DNA of 64,000 nucleotides from the NCBI RefSeq assembly GCF_018446385.1, contig NC_055998.1, positions 19,647,173-19,711,172 of the forward strand, written 5' to 3'. The position numbers were made by a program, and so were the translations under genes. This document shows positions 22,364-31,974 of the stretch, piece after piece; positions within the stretch are counted from its first letter, which is position 1; every line of letters begins with the position of its first letter. The notes beneath the pieces were generated by a model. The model saw only the letters and a list, made by a program, of their open reading frames with translations, did not search any database and was not told where the DNA came from. The DNA is from Zingiber officinale (lineage: Eukaryota; Streptophyta; Magnoliopsida; Zingiberales; Zingiberaceae).

Positions 22364-23372
22364 TGTTGGAACCCCAAGGTTGTTTTGGTGTGATCAACAA
22401 GTTAAGTTACGTCCTGTGTGTTTCTAACCTTATGTCTAAGTGTGCAGGAGCTTAGGAGCACAGGTACTCGAGCGGAAGACGAAGCTAGCGAGAAGGACGG
22501 TAGTCCGAGGGACGAGGTGCTGCGGAAGAGTACACCGGCGGACGAGAAGGAAGCGTGCGATGGTTCTAAGGGATGAACGCCGGAGCAGAAGATTGCTCGG
22601 GGAGCAAGAGACGCAGCTACCGAGAAGGACGATACACGGTGCGTCCGAGGAACGAAGACTGTGGATGAGTACGCCGGCGGATGAGAAGGAAACACGTGAT
22701 GATTCTGAGGGACGAGAAGTCGGAGGGAAGCCCAATTGAGAAGATCGGAACTTGGGTTCGGTTGAGCCCTTTTTCGGATGGTAGAGATCACCGAGCCGAG
22801 CGGAACCGGAGTTGAAGACCCGGACCGAGGCGAAAAAAGTCAACCGGAGTTGACTTAGTGTCCGGGGTGCCCGGAACTGTCCGGAGCGCCCGGAGCAGTC
22901 CGGGGCGCTCGGACCAGCCTGGGGCGCCCGGAGATTGAATTTTGACCAAATCGAGTCAAATCTCGATTTGAACGTTGGGGGATAAAATTTATCCCCCCAG
23001 GGCGCCCAGAACCCTTCCAGACGCCCCGACCAAAGATATAAATATAGCCTTGGTCCAGAAGCTTAGAACGAACTTAGAACTTGTAATTCCAATGCTTGTG
23101 CGCTTCTAGTTGTAGTTGAGTTTCTATTTTCTGTGCCTAAATGCTGTAAGAGGCTTCTCCGCCTGAAGGAGTTTTTTTAGTGCTTCAATTTCCTTGGATT
23201 AACAACCACATCGGTTGTAACCAAGTAAACACTCGTGCCTCTTCCTTTATGTTTTATTTCTTTTATATTCTTATGCAAGTGTTAGGTTAAATAGTTCGAG
23301 GAAGGGTTGTTTGTTTTTTATTTTACAGGGCTATTCAACAACCCCCTCCTAGCCATCCGCAACGGTCCGACA
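22364..23372 (+). repeat. element C: 5' LTR, 1,009 bp
   Basis: TGTTGGAACCCC...GGTCCGACA. It is related to the LTR of B (shared TGTTGGAAC..AAGGT start, GGGCGCCC-type palindromes at about 22860-23030, TATAAATA at 23037-23044), so B and C belong to sister families. Confidence 0.88.
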
Positions 23373-23374
23373 AG

Positions 23375-23386
23375 TGGCATCAGAGC
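23375..23386 (+). other. element C: primer-binding site
   Basis: TGGCATCAGAGC, which differs from the usual TGGTATCAGAGC by one transition. Two bases after the 5' LTR. Confidence 0.85.
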
Positions 23387-23432
23387 CGAGACGCTTCAAG
23401 AAGGACTAACCGCCGTCTGAAGCAACAAAACG

Positions 23433-24313
23433 ATGACTGGAGATAGCGTCCACCCACCTGTATTCGAGGGGGAGTTTACTGTTTGGAAACAAAAATTCGA
23501 GGTATACCTTAACTCAGATTTTGGTATTTCTTTAATAATGAAATTTGGTTATGAAGAACCGAAGAACGCGTACGGAGAAGAAATCGATAAATGTCTCTGG
23601 ACCCACAAGCAACGTGAGGAGTTTATGGCAAACGGGCGAGCTAAATTTCATATTCTAACCATAATACCAAATGAAGATATCAACAGAGTCGAAGAGTACA
23701 AAAGCGCAAAAAGAACTTTGGGAAAAGTTCATGAAGATTCATGAAGAATCAGAAGAAGCCGAATCCGAGACTAAAGAAATTGCCGAAACAACAATCATAG
23801 CAGAACACCCACCTAAAGATGAAAAAAGCTCAACTGAGACAAGTATCGAGAAAGAGGGAGTCTTTAGAAGAAAGTAATTCAACAGGGGGAGAATCAATAG
23901 CTGACAAGGTAAGTCAAGTATGGTCTCCGCCTTCTGAACATTTAGTTAAATCAATCAAAATATCGCCGAAAGAATTTTGTGAATTAAAAATTGAATCATC
24001 GAAAGAGTTTTTCGGATTAGAAAATCAACTGCCGAACTCTTCTTGCAAATTAGAAATATTATCGAAAGAATTTTTTGAATTACAAAATGTTTTGACGAAA
24101 GATTCTTGCAAGTTACAAAATATTTTATCGAATGAATATTGCAAATTAGAAAAATTGTCAAACGAATTGTTACCAATTATTTTGTCAATACAATTTCTTG
24201 CATGTTTAATATTCGTTGCCTTAAATATGAAAAAGTGTGATTTAAGAAGTTATGATATATTAAAATGGGAATTTAAATTTCATACTGATATTAGAGAACT
24301 GGCAATAACTTGA
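23433..24313 (+). pseudogene. element C: gag with repeat-rich, hydrophobic C-terminus
   Basis: ATG at 23433 opens a 103-residue UBN2-type start (VFEGEFTVWKQKFEVYL ... FHILTIIPNEDINRVEEY) that shifts frame near 23700. Two more frame pieces follow: 23671-23877, rich in Glu/Lys, and 23819-24313 (164 residues). The last piece carries repeated units such as SKEFFELQNVL and SNEYCKLEKL with regularly spaced Leu/Phe, then a hydrophobic stretch LLPIILSIQFLACLIFVALN. No zinc knuckle is present, although the gag of B has one at the equivalent place. The repeated part corresponds to the coiled C-terminal region of related gags. Confidence 0.75.
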
Positions 24314-24779
24314 GAATAATTTTTTTAACAAAAAATAAAATAAAATAATTATTTCCAAAGTTGAAAGTTTTTTTTTTAAATTTTTGCTTAAATTTTTACA
24401 TAGAATTTTTTTTTTAAAAAAGCTGCCTAAGTCAGGATTTATTCTTATTCTCTCACTTAAAGTTTTTGACTTAGAAATTTTTCCTTGACTTGGAAATATT
24501 TTTTTCTCTAAAAATCATTGAAATAGATTGCCATAAATTTTCTAAATGTCAACCCTTTGATTTTTCTTGCAACCCCAATTTTTTATGTGATCAAACGGGG
24601 AGAAGAAAAAATATAAGTCTAGGAGAGCTAAAAAATTGAAATTGAAAATTGATTTTTTTTTAAAAAAAAATTAATTTTTTCTATCTTGTTGCAAGTTATT
24701 GCAATATAAACTGTTTCATTTTCATGTCTATTTTTGACCCTAGCTTAACTTGGGTTAATCACATCAAAAAAGGGGAGAT
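24314..24779 (+). other. element C: 3' internal region and polypurine tract
   Basis: Very AT-rich, non-coding. It ends in the polypurine tract AAAAAAGGGGAGAT (24766-24779) directly before the 3' LTR. Confidence 0.75.
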
Positions 24780-25937
24780 TGTTGGAACCTTAAGGTTGTT
24801 TTGGTGTGATCAACAAGTTAAGTTAGGTCATGTGTGTTTCTAACCTTGTATCTAAGTGTGCAGAAGCTTAGGAGCACAGGTACTTGAGTGGAAGACGCAG
24901 CTAGTGAGAAGGATAGCAGTCCGAGGGACGAGGTGCTGCGGAAGAGTACACCGACGGACGAGAAGGAAGCGTGCGGTGGTTCCGAGGGATGAAAGCTGGA
25001 GCGGAAGATTGCTCGGGGAGTAAGAGACGCAGCTAGTGAGAAGGACGACACGCGGTGCGTCCGAGGGACGAAGACTGCGGATGAGTACGCCGGCGGACGA
25101 GAAGGAAATACGCGGCGATTCCGAGGGACGAGAAGCCGGAGGGAAGCCCGCTCGAGAAGACCGGAACTTGGGTTCGGGTGAGCCCTTTTCCGGATAGCAG
25201 AGATCACCCAAGCGAGCAGAATTGGAGTTGAAGACCCGGACCGAGGCAAAAAAGTCAATCGGAGTTGACTTAGTGTCCGGGGCGCCCGGACCAGCCCGGG
25301 GCGCCTGGACCAGCCCGGGGCGCCCGGAACCCTTCCGGGCGCCCGAAGATTGAATTTTGACCAGATCGAGTTAAATATCGATCTGAACGTTGGGGGATAA
25401 AATTTATCCCCCGCAGGGCACCCGGAACCCTTCCAGGCGCCTCGACCAAGGCTATACCAGCCCGGGGCGCCCAGAACCCTTCCGGGCGCCCGAAGATTGA
25501 ATTTTGACCAGATCGAGTCAAATATCAATCTGAACGTTGGGGGAGAAAATTTATCCCCCCCCCAGGGCACCCAGAACCCTTCCAGGCGCCCCGACCAAGG
25601 CTATAAATATAGCCTTGGTCCAGATGCTTAGAACGAACTTAGAACTTGTAATTCCAACGCTTGTGCACTTCTAGTTGTAGTTGAGCTTCTATTTTCTGTG
25701 CCTAAACGCTGTAAGAGGCTTCTCTGCCTGAAGGAGTTTTTTTAGTGCTTCAACTTCCTTGGATTAACAACCACATCGGTTGTAACCAAGTAAACACTCG
25801 TGCCTCTTCCTTTATGTTTTATTTCTTTTATATTCTTATGCAAGTGTTAGCTTAAAGAGTTCGAGGAAGGGTTGTTTGTTTTTTATTTTACAGGGATATC
25901 CAACAACCCCCTCCTAGCCGGTCGCGACGGTCCGACA
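24780..25937 (+). repeat. element C: 3' LTR, 1,158 bp, with internal duplication
   Basis: Matches the 5' LTR but is 149 bases longer because a block with the U3 palindromes and the sequence GAAGATTGAATTTTGACC is duplicated (first copy about 25300-25456, second about 25457-25605). It ends GGTCCGACA at 25937. The last bases GACA also fit the gag sequence that follows. Confidence 0.88.
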
Positions 25938-27225
25938 AAGAAGGAGCAGAATGATTCCATAGCAAACAACCGTGCAGAATATCACCTGCTGAATGTGTTG
26001 CCGCCTCAAGAAGTTAACCGCATCGGAAGCTACTCGTCGGTCAAAGAACTCTGGGAGAAGTTCCTGGAGCTCTACAAAGGAACATCCGAAGCTAAGCTAG
26101 CAATAAGAGACATCCTTCGAAACAGACTGACGAACATCCGTCTAGAGAAAGGTGAGAAGGTAGCCGATCTACACGTGAAGGTAAAAGAATTGATTACCGG
26201 TCTCTAGAACCTCGGTGAAACGGTAACAAACCGGGACACCATACGCTACGCTCTCAACGCGTTTCCCAGAACTCCAGAATGGACGTCAATCATCGACGCT
26301 TATTACATTTCAAAGGATCTGGAGGTAAGTACCTTAGAAGAATTGTTTTCTACTCTGGAATTACATGAAACCAGGTGTGTAGGGACAAGGAAACAAGCCA
26401 GATAATGACGCTGAACGCAACCAAAAGGGATGAACCCGAGTCAGATTCAGAAGAGGACCAGGAAGCATACATGGTAAGAAACTTTAAAAAAAAAAATTAG
26501 ATCTAATAAGTTTAAAGAAATATAGAATAAAAAGAATCCAAGAAATAGAAGAAGGATGCGTTGCTACCAGTGCCAAAAGGAAGGATACCTAAAAGAGGAT
26601 TGCCCAGAACTAAAGAAGGACAAAGGCAAGATTCCCAAGAAGTACAAGAACCTAAAAGCTACTTGGGACGACACTTCATCATCTGAGTCCGAGATTCAAG
26701 AATATGTCGGGCTGGCGCTGATGGCAAGCTAGGAAGGACAAAGTACATCAGAACCCAGCATCGATGAAGGGGAAGCGACCTCAGATGAGAACAGTGAAGC
26801 AGGGGGAGATTCAGGCTTCAAGTCTGATATGGTAAGTGAGGTATGCTTCTTACCCCCTGATCAACTTTACTTTGGAATTAAGTCTATGGCAAAATCCATG
26901 TTTAAGTTAAAAAGTAAAAATACTAAATTAAAAAAATGAAAACTTAGAAATAAAAAGAACTTTAGCAAAATCTTGTCTAATAGAAGACTTTGATAAAATA
27001 AAATTTGAAAATGATAAACTAAAAGAAGAAATAGAAAAATTGAAAAATTTCACCTACTCAAATATTTCAACTTTTAGAAATTATAGAGGTTTAAATTGGT
27101 ACTATAGGTTTCATCAAAGTCAAATCAAAAAAATATCAAAAGCCTATATACCTAGAAAATATTTAATTAATCCCGTAGGTAGGAACCTTTATTGGTTTCC
27201 GAAAACATGTTTAACTTGAATTTAA
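25938..27225 (+). pseudogene. element B: gag, C-terminal part (broken)
   Basis: It restarts within the UBN2 region (KKEQNDSIANNRAEYHLLN), repeating about 70 residues already present left of element C with roughly 6% base differences. It continues through VKVKELITGL, an in-frame TAG at 26205, then DTIRYALNAFPRTPEWTSII. A zinc-knuckle sequence follows near 26560-26605 (CYQCQKEGYLKEDC), where the histidine is replaced by tyrosine. The typical gag tail RNLYWFPKTCL closes it near 27216. Several frameshifts and stops are present. No pol follows. Confidence 0.8.
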
Positions 27226-27851
27226 AATTAAACTTAACATTTTCAGCGAGAAAGTTAAACAGATAATTTCTTTATGAGGCTTTGTCTAAGGAAGTGGTTG
27301 TTGCTCCAATAACCAAGAAGGCCTAATGCCTCGCCACGACCTGGAAGCCAAAATACTGAAATCAAATGTTTAATTAACTTTCTGGAAAAAGTATTAAAGT
27401 TAGAATTAAATAATACTTAAAAGTTTTTAAACATTTGTTTTGAAAATTTTGTTTAACTTAGAAAATGTTTCTGTTGCAAATAATGTTTTAAAAGAGTTAC
27501 TCATTTTGCTTTAGAAAATATATTCAAAAATATTTTCAAAAACTTAGAAAAAATTTTTTCCTTAAAATCTTATTTGAAAACTTCGATTCATGTTAAGAAA
27601 GTGTTTAAAATTTGATTCCTTAGAATTTTTACAAAACTTAAAAATTTCTTTTAACTTCATTTTAACCTTAGACTTGTATTAGAACCCCAATTTTTTTAAT
27701 GTGATCAAAGGGGGAGAAGTATATTAAGTCTAGGGGGAGGTATATAATAATTATTGAATTGACAAATCTTGGACTTATTTGCATATTAATTATTTTTTGC
27801 ATTTGTTTTACCCTAACTTAACTTGGGTTGTTCACATCAAAAAGGGGGAGA
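27226..27851 (+). other. element B: 3' non-coding region and polypurine tract
   Basis: AT-rich sequence after gag. It contains the conserved motif at 27278-27349 and ends in a polypurine tract (AAAAAGGGGGAGA) next to the 3' LTR. Confidence 0.7.
27278..27349 (+). other. copy 3 of the conserved motif, inside element B
   Basis: GGCTTTGTCTAAGG to CCTGGAAGCC, 72 bases. GGCTT/AAGCC can pair, and an inner hairpin GGTTGTT/AATAACC with loop GCTCC is possible. Here the motif lies in the internal 3' region of a gag-only element, whereas in the H family it lies in the LTR. Confidence 0.6.
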
Positions 27852-27935
27852 TGGTTGGAATCCAAGGTGTTTTGATGTGATCAAACGAGTATAGTTAGGT
27901 CCTGTTTTGTCTAACCCTTGTGTCTAAGTGTACAG
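27852..27935 (+). repeat. element B: 3' LTR, first 84 bases
   Basis: TGGTTGGAATCCAAGG..., with one extra base against the 5' LTR start. It is cut at 27935 by element D. The target TACAG lies at 27931-27935 and again at 58231-58235. Confidence 0.88.
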
Positions 27936-29261
27936 TGTTGGTGCAATCATGCCCTTGCCCTGGAAGTTTCAATGTGTTGACAATTGTTTAAGTTTAGTTT
28001 AATACGTTGGATCTAACATGCATTGTGAGTTTGCAAGAGAAGTTTATTGCAGGTCGAAAGACCGGATGCAAGAAAAGTCCAAGAAGGTCGAGGATCGGAT
28101 TCTTTGCAAGAGAAGTTCTTGTAGGTCAGAAGACTAGATGCAAGGCAAGAGAAGTCCAAGAAGGTCGAGGACCGGATTCTTGGCAAGAGAAGTTCCTGCA
28201 AGTCAGAAGGTTGGATGCGTGTTAAGCTTACTTAGCAAAAATCGATTGGTAAATCGATTTAGATATGGCTGTGAGGCAGAATGCCTCTGGATCGATCAGT
28301 CGATCGATTGGAAGAAAGCCAATCGATCGGCCGATCGATCGGGAAGCTTCTGTGCGAAGCACAGAATGCTTTTGGATCGATCAGCTGATCGATCGGGGAA
28401 CCAATTGATCGAGCGATTGATCCAGGAAGCTTCTGCATGAAGCACAGGATACTTCTGGATCGATCAGCCGATCGATCGAGGAACCAATCGATCGAGCGAT
28501 CGATCCAGGAAGCTTCTGTATGAAGCACAGAAGCCTCCTGAATCGATCAGCCGATCGATTGAAGTCACTCAATCGATCGGCCGATCGATTCACAGTGTCA
28601 CTGCGATTTTGAATTTCACGGGCATATGTCTGAATCGATTCAAGCACTTCACCAATCGATTCAAGTTCAAGTGAAGTAATCTACGCCGTTGATCTTGACG
28701 CGATGGCTTGCAACGGATACTTGTGAATTGATTCAAATATAATCCCAATCGATCCATGGCGACGATGATGTGAGAAACAGCTAGTTTTCTCGTCATTTAA
28801 AAGAGTCGGAAGAAAAAGAAACAACATATCTTGAGAAAAATATTGTTCTATTGCTCTAGTGTGATCAATCTTTGAAGTGCTCAAGATCTCTCAAGGAATT
28901 GAAGATCAAGCTTTCCATCTCTGTACGTTTTCAAGATTCACGTCACAAGGAAGAAGCATTTCAAGTTTGTAATCTTTCTTTTCTTCTTCATTGTTGTGAG
29001 TGTGATCTTTTCTCTTGAAAAGGGAGGTTTGTAAGTCTTGTAAGGTTTCTCCACCTTCGGTGTTAGTCCGAGAAGGAGAAATTTGATAGTGGAAAGGGTG
29101 ACGGTGGTGTGGATCCTTGGACTAGTCACCTCCTTGAGGAGGTGGATACCAAGTAAATACAAGAGTTAGCATTGCCTTCAAGTGTCCACTGCGAAAGATC
29201 AAATTTATCAAGAAAACGAAGTGAGCCATTCACCCCCCCTCTAGCTCAACCGATCCTAACA
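27936..29261 (+). repeat. element D: 5' LTR, 1,326 bp
   Basis: TGTTGGTGCAAT...ATCCTAACA. The U3 part (28290-28590) is an array of near-perfect palindromes such as GGATCGATCAGCCGATCGAT. A TATA-like TTTAAAAG lies near 28796. A duplicated GAAGTCCAAGAAGGTCGAGG word lies at about 28075 and 28150. The partner LTR piece is 57089-58230, with only scattered differences. Confidence 0.9.
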
Positions 29262-29263
29262 AG

Positions 29264-29275
29264 TGGTATCAGAGC
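29264..29275 (+). other. element D: primer-binding site
   Basis: TGGTATCAGAGC, complementary to initiator methionine tRNA, two bases after the 5' LTR. Confidence 0.92.
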
Positions 29276-29331
29276 ATTGGTTTGCTTTTGAGGATTCATC
29301 GCCAAGAAAGCACAAGTTAAAGAGCTACAAG

Positions 29332-30963
29332 ATGCCATTGAAGGAGGGACATAGTACTTCACGACCACTATTTTATGAAGGCAGTAATTTCGCTTATTGG
29401 AAGAGCCGCATGGAGCATTATCTCATGACCAAAATTGACATGTGGTTCTCAATCACAGAGGGATTCACGGCGCCAACCGAAAATGGAAAGATGCTTGAAT
29501 CATCAAGGTGGACCGCTGAACAAAAATTGAAGGCTCAAGCAAATGCTAAGGCAATTGTGACTCTCCAGTGTGGGTTGAGTTTGGAACAACTCAACAAGGT
29601 TGGACCTTTCAAAAGCGCCAAGGATTTATGGGATAAGCTCATTGAGCTAAATGAAGGCACCAAGGATTCAAGAATTGCAAAGAGAGATCTTTTGATAAAT
29701 CAACTTCAAAATTTCACAATGAAGGATGGAGAAACGGTAAGTTCACTACATGGGAGATTCAAGGAACTATTAAATGGTCTTCATTTAGTTGGAGAGAGTG
29801 TGGAGAACCGGGATCTCATAAGGTATGCCTTAAAATCTTTCCCAAGAAACTCATTATGGTCATCCATGGTGGATGCCTATAAGGTTTCAAAGGATTTGTC
29901 AGTAGTAAAATTGGATGAATTATTTTGTGAACTTGAATTGCATGAGCAAGCTAACACACGCCACAAAGATAAAGATATAGCCTTGGTTGCAGGTGAAAAG
30001 AGCAAAAAGAAGCACAAAGAAAAGAAGAAGGAATCATCTTCAGAATCTGAGCAAGATAGTGATAGTGATAGTGATGAAGAGTTATCATCAAGTGAAATGA
30101 CAAACTTTGTTAGAAGAATGATGAGACATTCAAGGAAGTTTGATAAGAAGGATGTTAAAAAGATTTTCAATGATGAAAAGAGAAAAGGTAAATCTCTTGT
30201 GGATTCTAAGATTAAGACTGATGTAATTTGCTATAAATGTAAGAAAAAGGGGCACTACAAAACGGAGTGTCTAAAGTTGAGGAAGCAAGAGCAAAAGACC
30301 AAGAAAAAGAAGAAGGCTTTGAAAGCCACATGGGGCGACTCATCGTCAAGCTCATCGGAAGAAGATGAAAGGAAGAGCTCAAAACATATGGCTCTCATGA
30401 CGTTAAGTCATGTTGAAGATAGTGAAGATGAAGATAGTCATGGAGAGGATGTGGAGTCTTCAAGTGAGTCATCATCTAGTGATGATGAGGTAATTTCTCC
30501 CAAGCTTGATAAGATGTATGCCACCATTGCATGCTTAACCAATGCACTAGCTAAATCAAAAGGGAAGGTTAAAAAATTGCAAAATAAATTGAAATTACTT
30601 AAAAATGAAATTGTGTCATGTGAAATTTGCACGCTTCATGAAAATGACAAAAATTATTTTAATGATCTTAAAAAAGAAAATGCATCGTTGAAATTACAAG
30701 TTGTTGATCTTAGAGGTGCTCTAGAAAAATTTACTTCAAGCTCAAAATATTTAGACATGATTCTAGGAGCTCAAAGGGGTGTGTACAACAAAGCGGGACT
30801 AGGTTTTAAATCACAAGATAAGGAAGTTAAATTCATGTCTCTAATTAGTAGAAATCATGCTTCAAGGGTTAAGTTTGTTCAAGCTTGGGTACCCAAGAAA
30901 TTTGTTATTGATGCTACCGGACCCAAAGTTTGGGTGCCAAAACATTTGGTTCATCGTGTGTAA
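29332..30963 (+). CDS. element D: gag, 543 aa, open reading frame intact
   Basis: Structural protein of the virus-like particle. The start at 29332 (MPLKEGHSTSRP) is the first ATG after the primer-binding site. UBN2-type gag domain at about residues 20-200 (FAYWKSRMEHYLM ... GPFKSAKDLWDKLIEL ... RDLLINQLQNF). A Lys/Ser/Glu-rich low-complexity part at about 225-290 follows, then one CCHC zinc knuckle CYKCKKKGHYKTEC (about 300-313) that binds RNA. A second acidic Ser-rich stretch, a coiled-coil-like region and the gag tail complete it. The TAA at 30961 separates it from protease, which lies in the next frame (+1). Among the gags in this window it is the only one with no internal stop. Confidence 0.9.
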   Translation: MPLKEGHSTSRPLFYEGSNFAYWKSRMEHYLMTKIDMWFSITEGFTAPTENGKMLESSRWTAEQKLKAQANAKAIVTLQCGLSLEQLNKVGPFKSAKDLWDKLIELNEGTKDSRIAKRDLLINQLQNFTMKDGETVSSLHGRFKELLNGLHLVGESVENRDLIRYALKSFPRNSLWSSMVDAYKVSKDLSVVKLDELFCELELHEQANTRHKDKDIALVAGEKSKKKHKEKKKESSSESEQDSDSDSDEELSSSEMTNFVRRMMRHSRKFDKKDVKKIFNDEKRKGKSLVDSKIKTDVICYKCKKKGHYKTECLKLRKQEQKTKKKKKALKATWGDSSSSSSEEDERKSSKHMALMTLSHVEDSEDEDSHGEDVESSSESSSSDDEVISPKLDKMYATIACLTNALAKSKGKVKKLQNKLKLLKNEIVSCEICTLHENDKNYFNDLKKENASLKLQVVDLRGALEKFTSSSKYLDMILGAQRGVYNKAGLGFKSQDKEVKFMSLISRNHASRVKFVQAWVPKKFVIDATGPKVWVPKHLVHRV

Positions 30964-31974
30964 ACAGGCATGCGTCGAGGGGGAGCATCCAACAACATGG
31001 TTCGTAGATAGTGGATGCTCTGAGCATATGATGGAGGACTCTTCAAAATTTTCATCATTTAGACACAAAAGTAAAGGTACCGTTTCTTTTGGTAATAGTG
31101 GCGAATTAAAAGTCATAGGAATAGGAGATATTAGAATTTCTGAAAAATTTGTGATAAGAAATGTGTTGTTAGTGAAAGGCATGGTCTTTAATCTTTTAAG
31201 TGTTAGTCAACTATGTGATTCGGGTTATGGAGTTGAGTTCAATTCATCTCAATGCCTAATCAAGCATAGTGAACTAAACACAAATATTTTCATAGGTCAT
31301 AGAAGAGAAAATATTTATAAAGTTGAACTATTTGGTGCTACTAATGTGTTTGCTAAGTGTCTCATGTCTAAAGTGGAGGAGACTTGGCTTTGGCACCGAA
31401 GACTTGCTCACACCAACATGAGGAATATCAAAAGACTTTCAAAGAAGGAGTTGGTGCAAGGATTGCCAAAATTGAAGTTTCAAAAAGACAAAATATGTGA
31501 TGCATGTCAAATGGGTAAGCAAACCAAAGCTATTCATAAAGGTAAAAACATAGTAAGTAGCTCAAATGCTTTGGAGCTCATTCACATGGATTTATTTGAT
31601 AGTAGTAGACATATTTATTTAAATGGTAGTCGATATTGCTTTGTGATTGTGGATGATTACACTAGATATACATGGGTGTTTTTCTTGAAACATAAGGATC
31701 AAACTCTAGATACCTTGATTGCTTTTTGTAATAGAGTAGAAAATGAAAAGAGTCATAAGATAAACAAGATAAGAAGTGATCATGGAGGTGAATTTGAAAA
31801 TGATAGATTCACAAGTTTTTGTATGGAAAAAGGGTATAAACATGAATTTTCCACCCCTAGGACTCCTCAACAAAATGGAGTTGTTGAGAGGAAAAATAAG
31901 ATTTTGCAAGAGGCCGCTCGGAACATGTTAAATGAATATTCACTTCATAGTTTCCTATGGGTCGAAGCAATTAA
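30964..31974 (+). pseudogene. element D: protease and integrase, N-terminal pol (frame +1)
   Basis: Reading continues in the +1 frame (open from 30857). Aspartic protease motif WFVDSGCSEHM (about 30995-31030). GAG-pre-integrase with the zinc-binding signature WHRRLAH ... CDACQMGKQ (about 31390-31520). Integrase core with the three catalytic acidic residues: D in HMDLFD, D in RSDHGGEF, E in NGVVERK. It is cut at 31974 by solo LTR E. Whether gag and pol were joined by a programmed +1 shift or have lost a base cannot be decided here. Confidence 0.88.

Larger units (their letters stand above)
22364..25937 (+). mobile_element. element C: gag-only LTR element nested in gag of B
   Basis: Two LTRs (22364-23372 and 24780-25937) enclose 1.4 kb with a primer-binding site, a damaged gag and a polypurine tract, but no pol. 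It interrupts gag of B. The flanks do not give a clean 5-bp TSD. Instead, about 200 bases of gag of B occur on both sides (22154-22363 and 25934-26140), so the present structure must have been reworked after insertion. Confidence 0.85.

Noticed and set aside
28290..28590. Regularly repeated GATCGATC units as a CRISPR array
   Set aside because: The units are imperfect, the intervals are not constant unique spacers, there are no cas genes, and the host is a plant. They lie inside an LTR.
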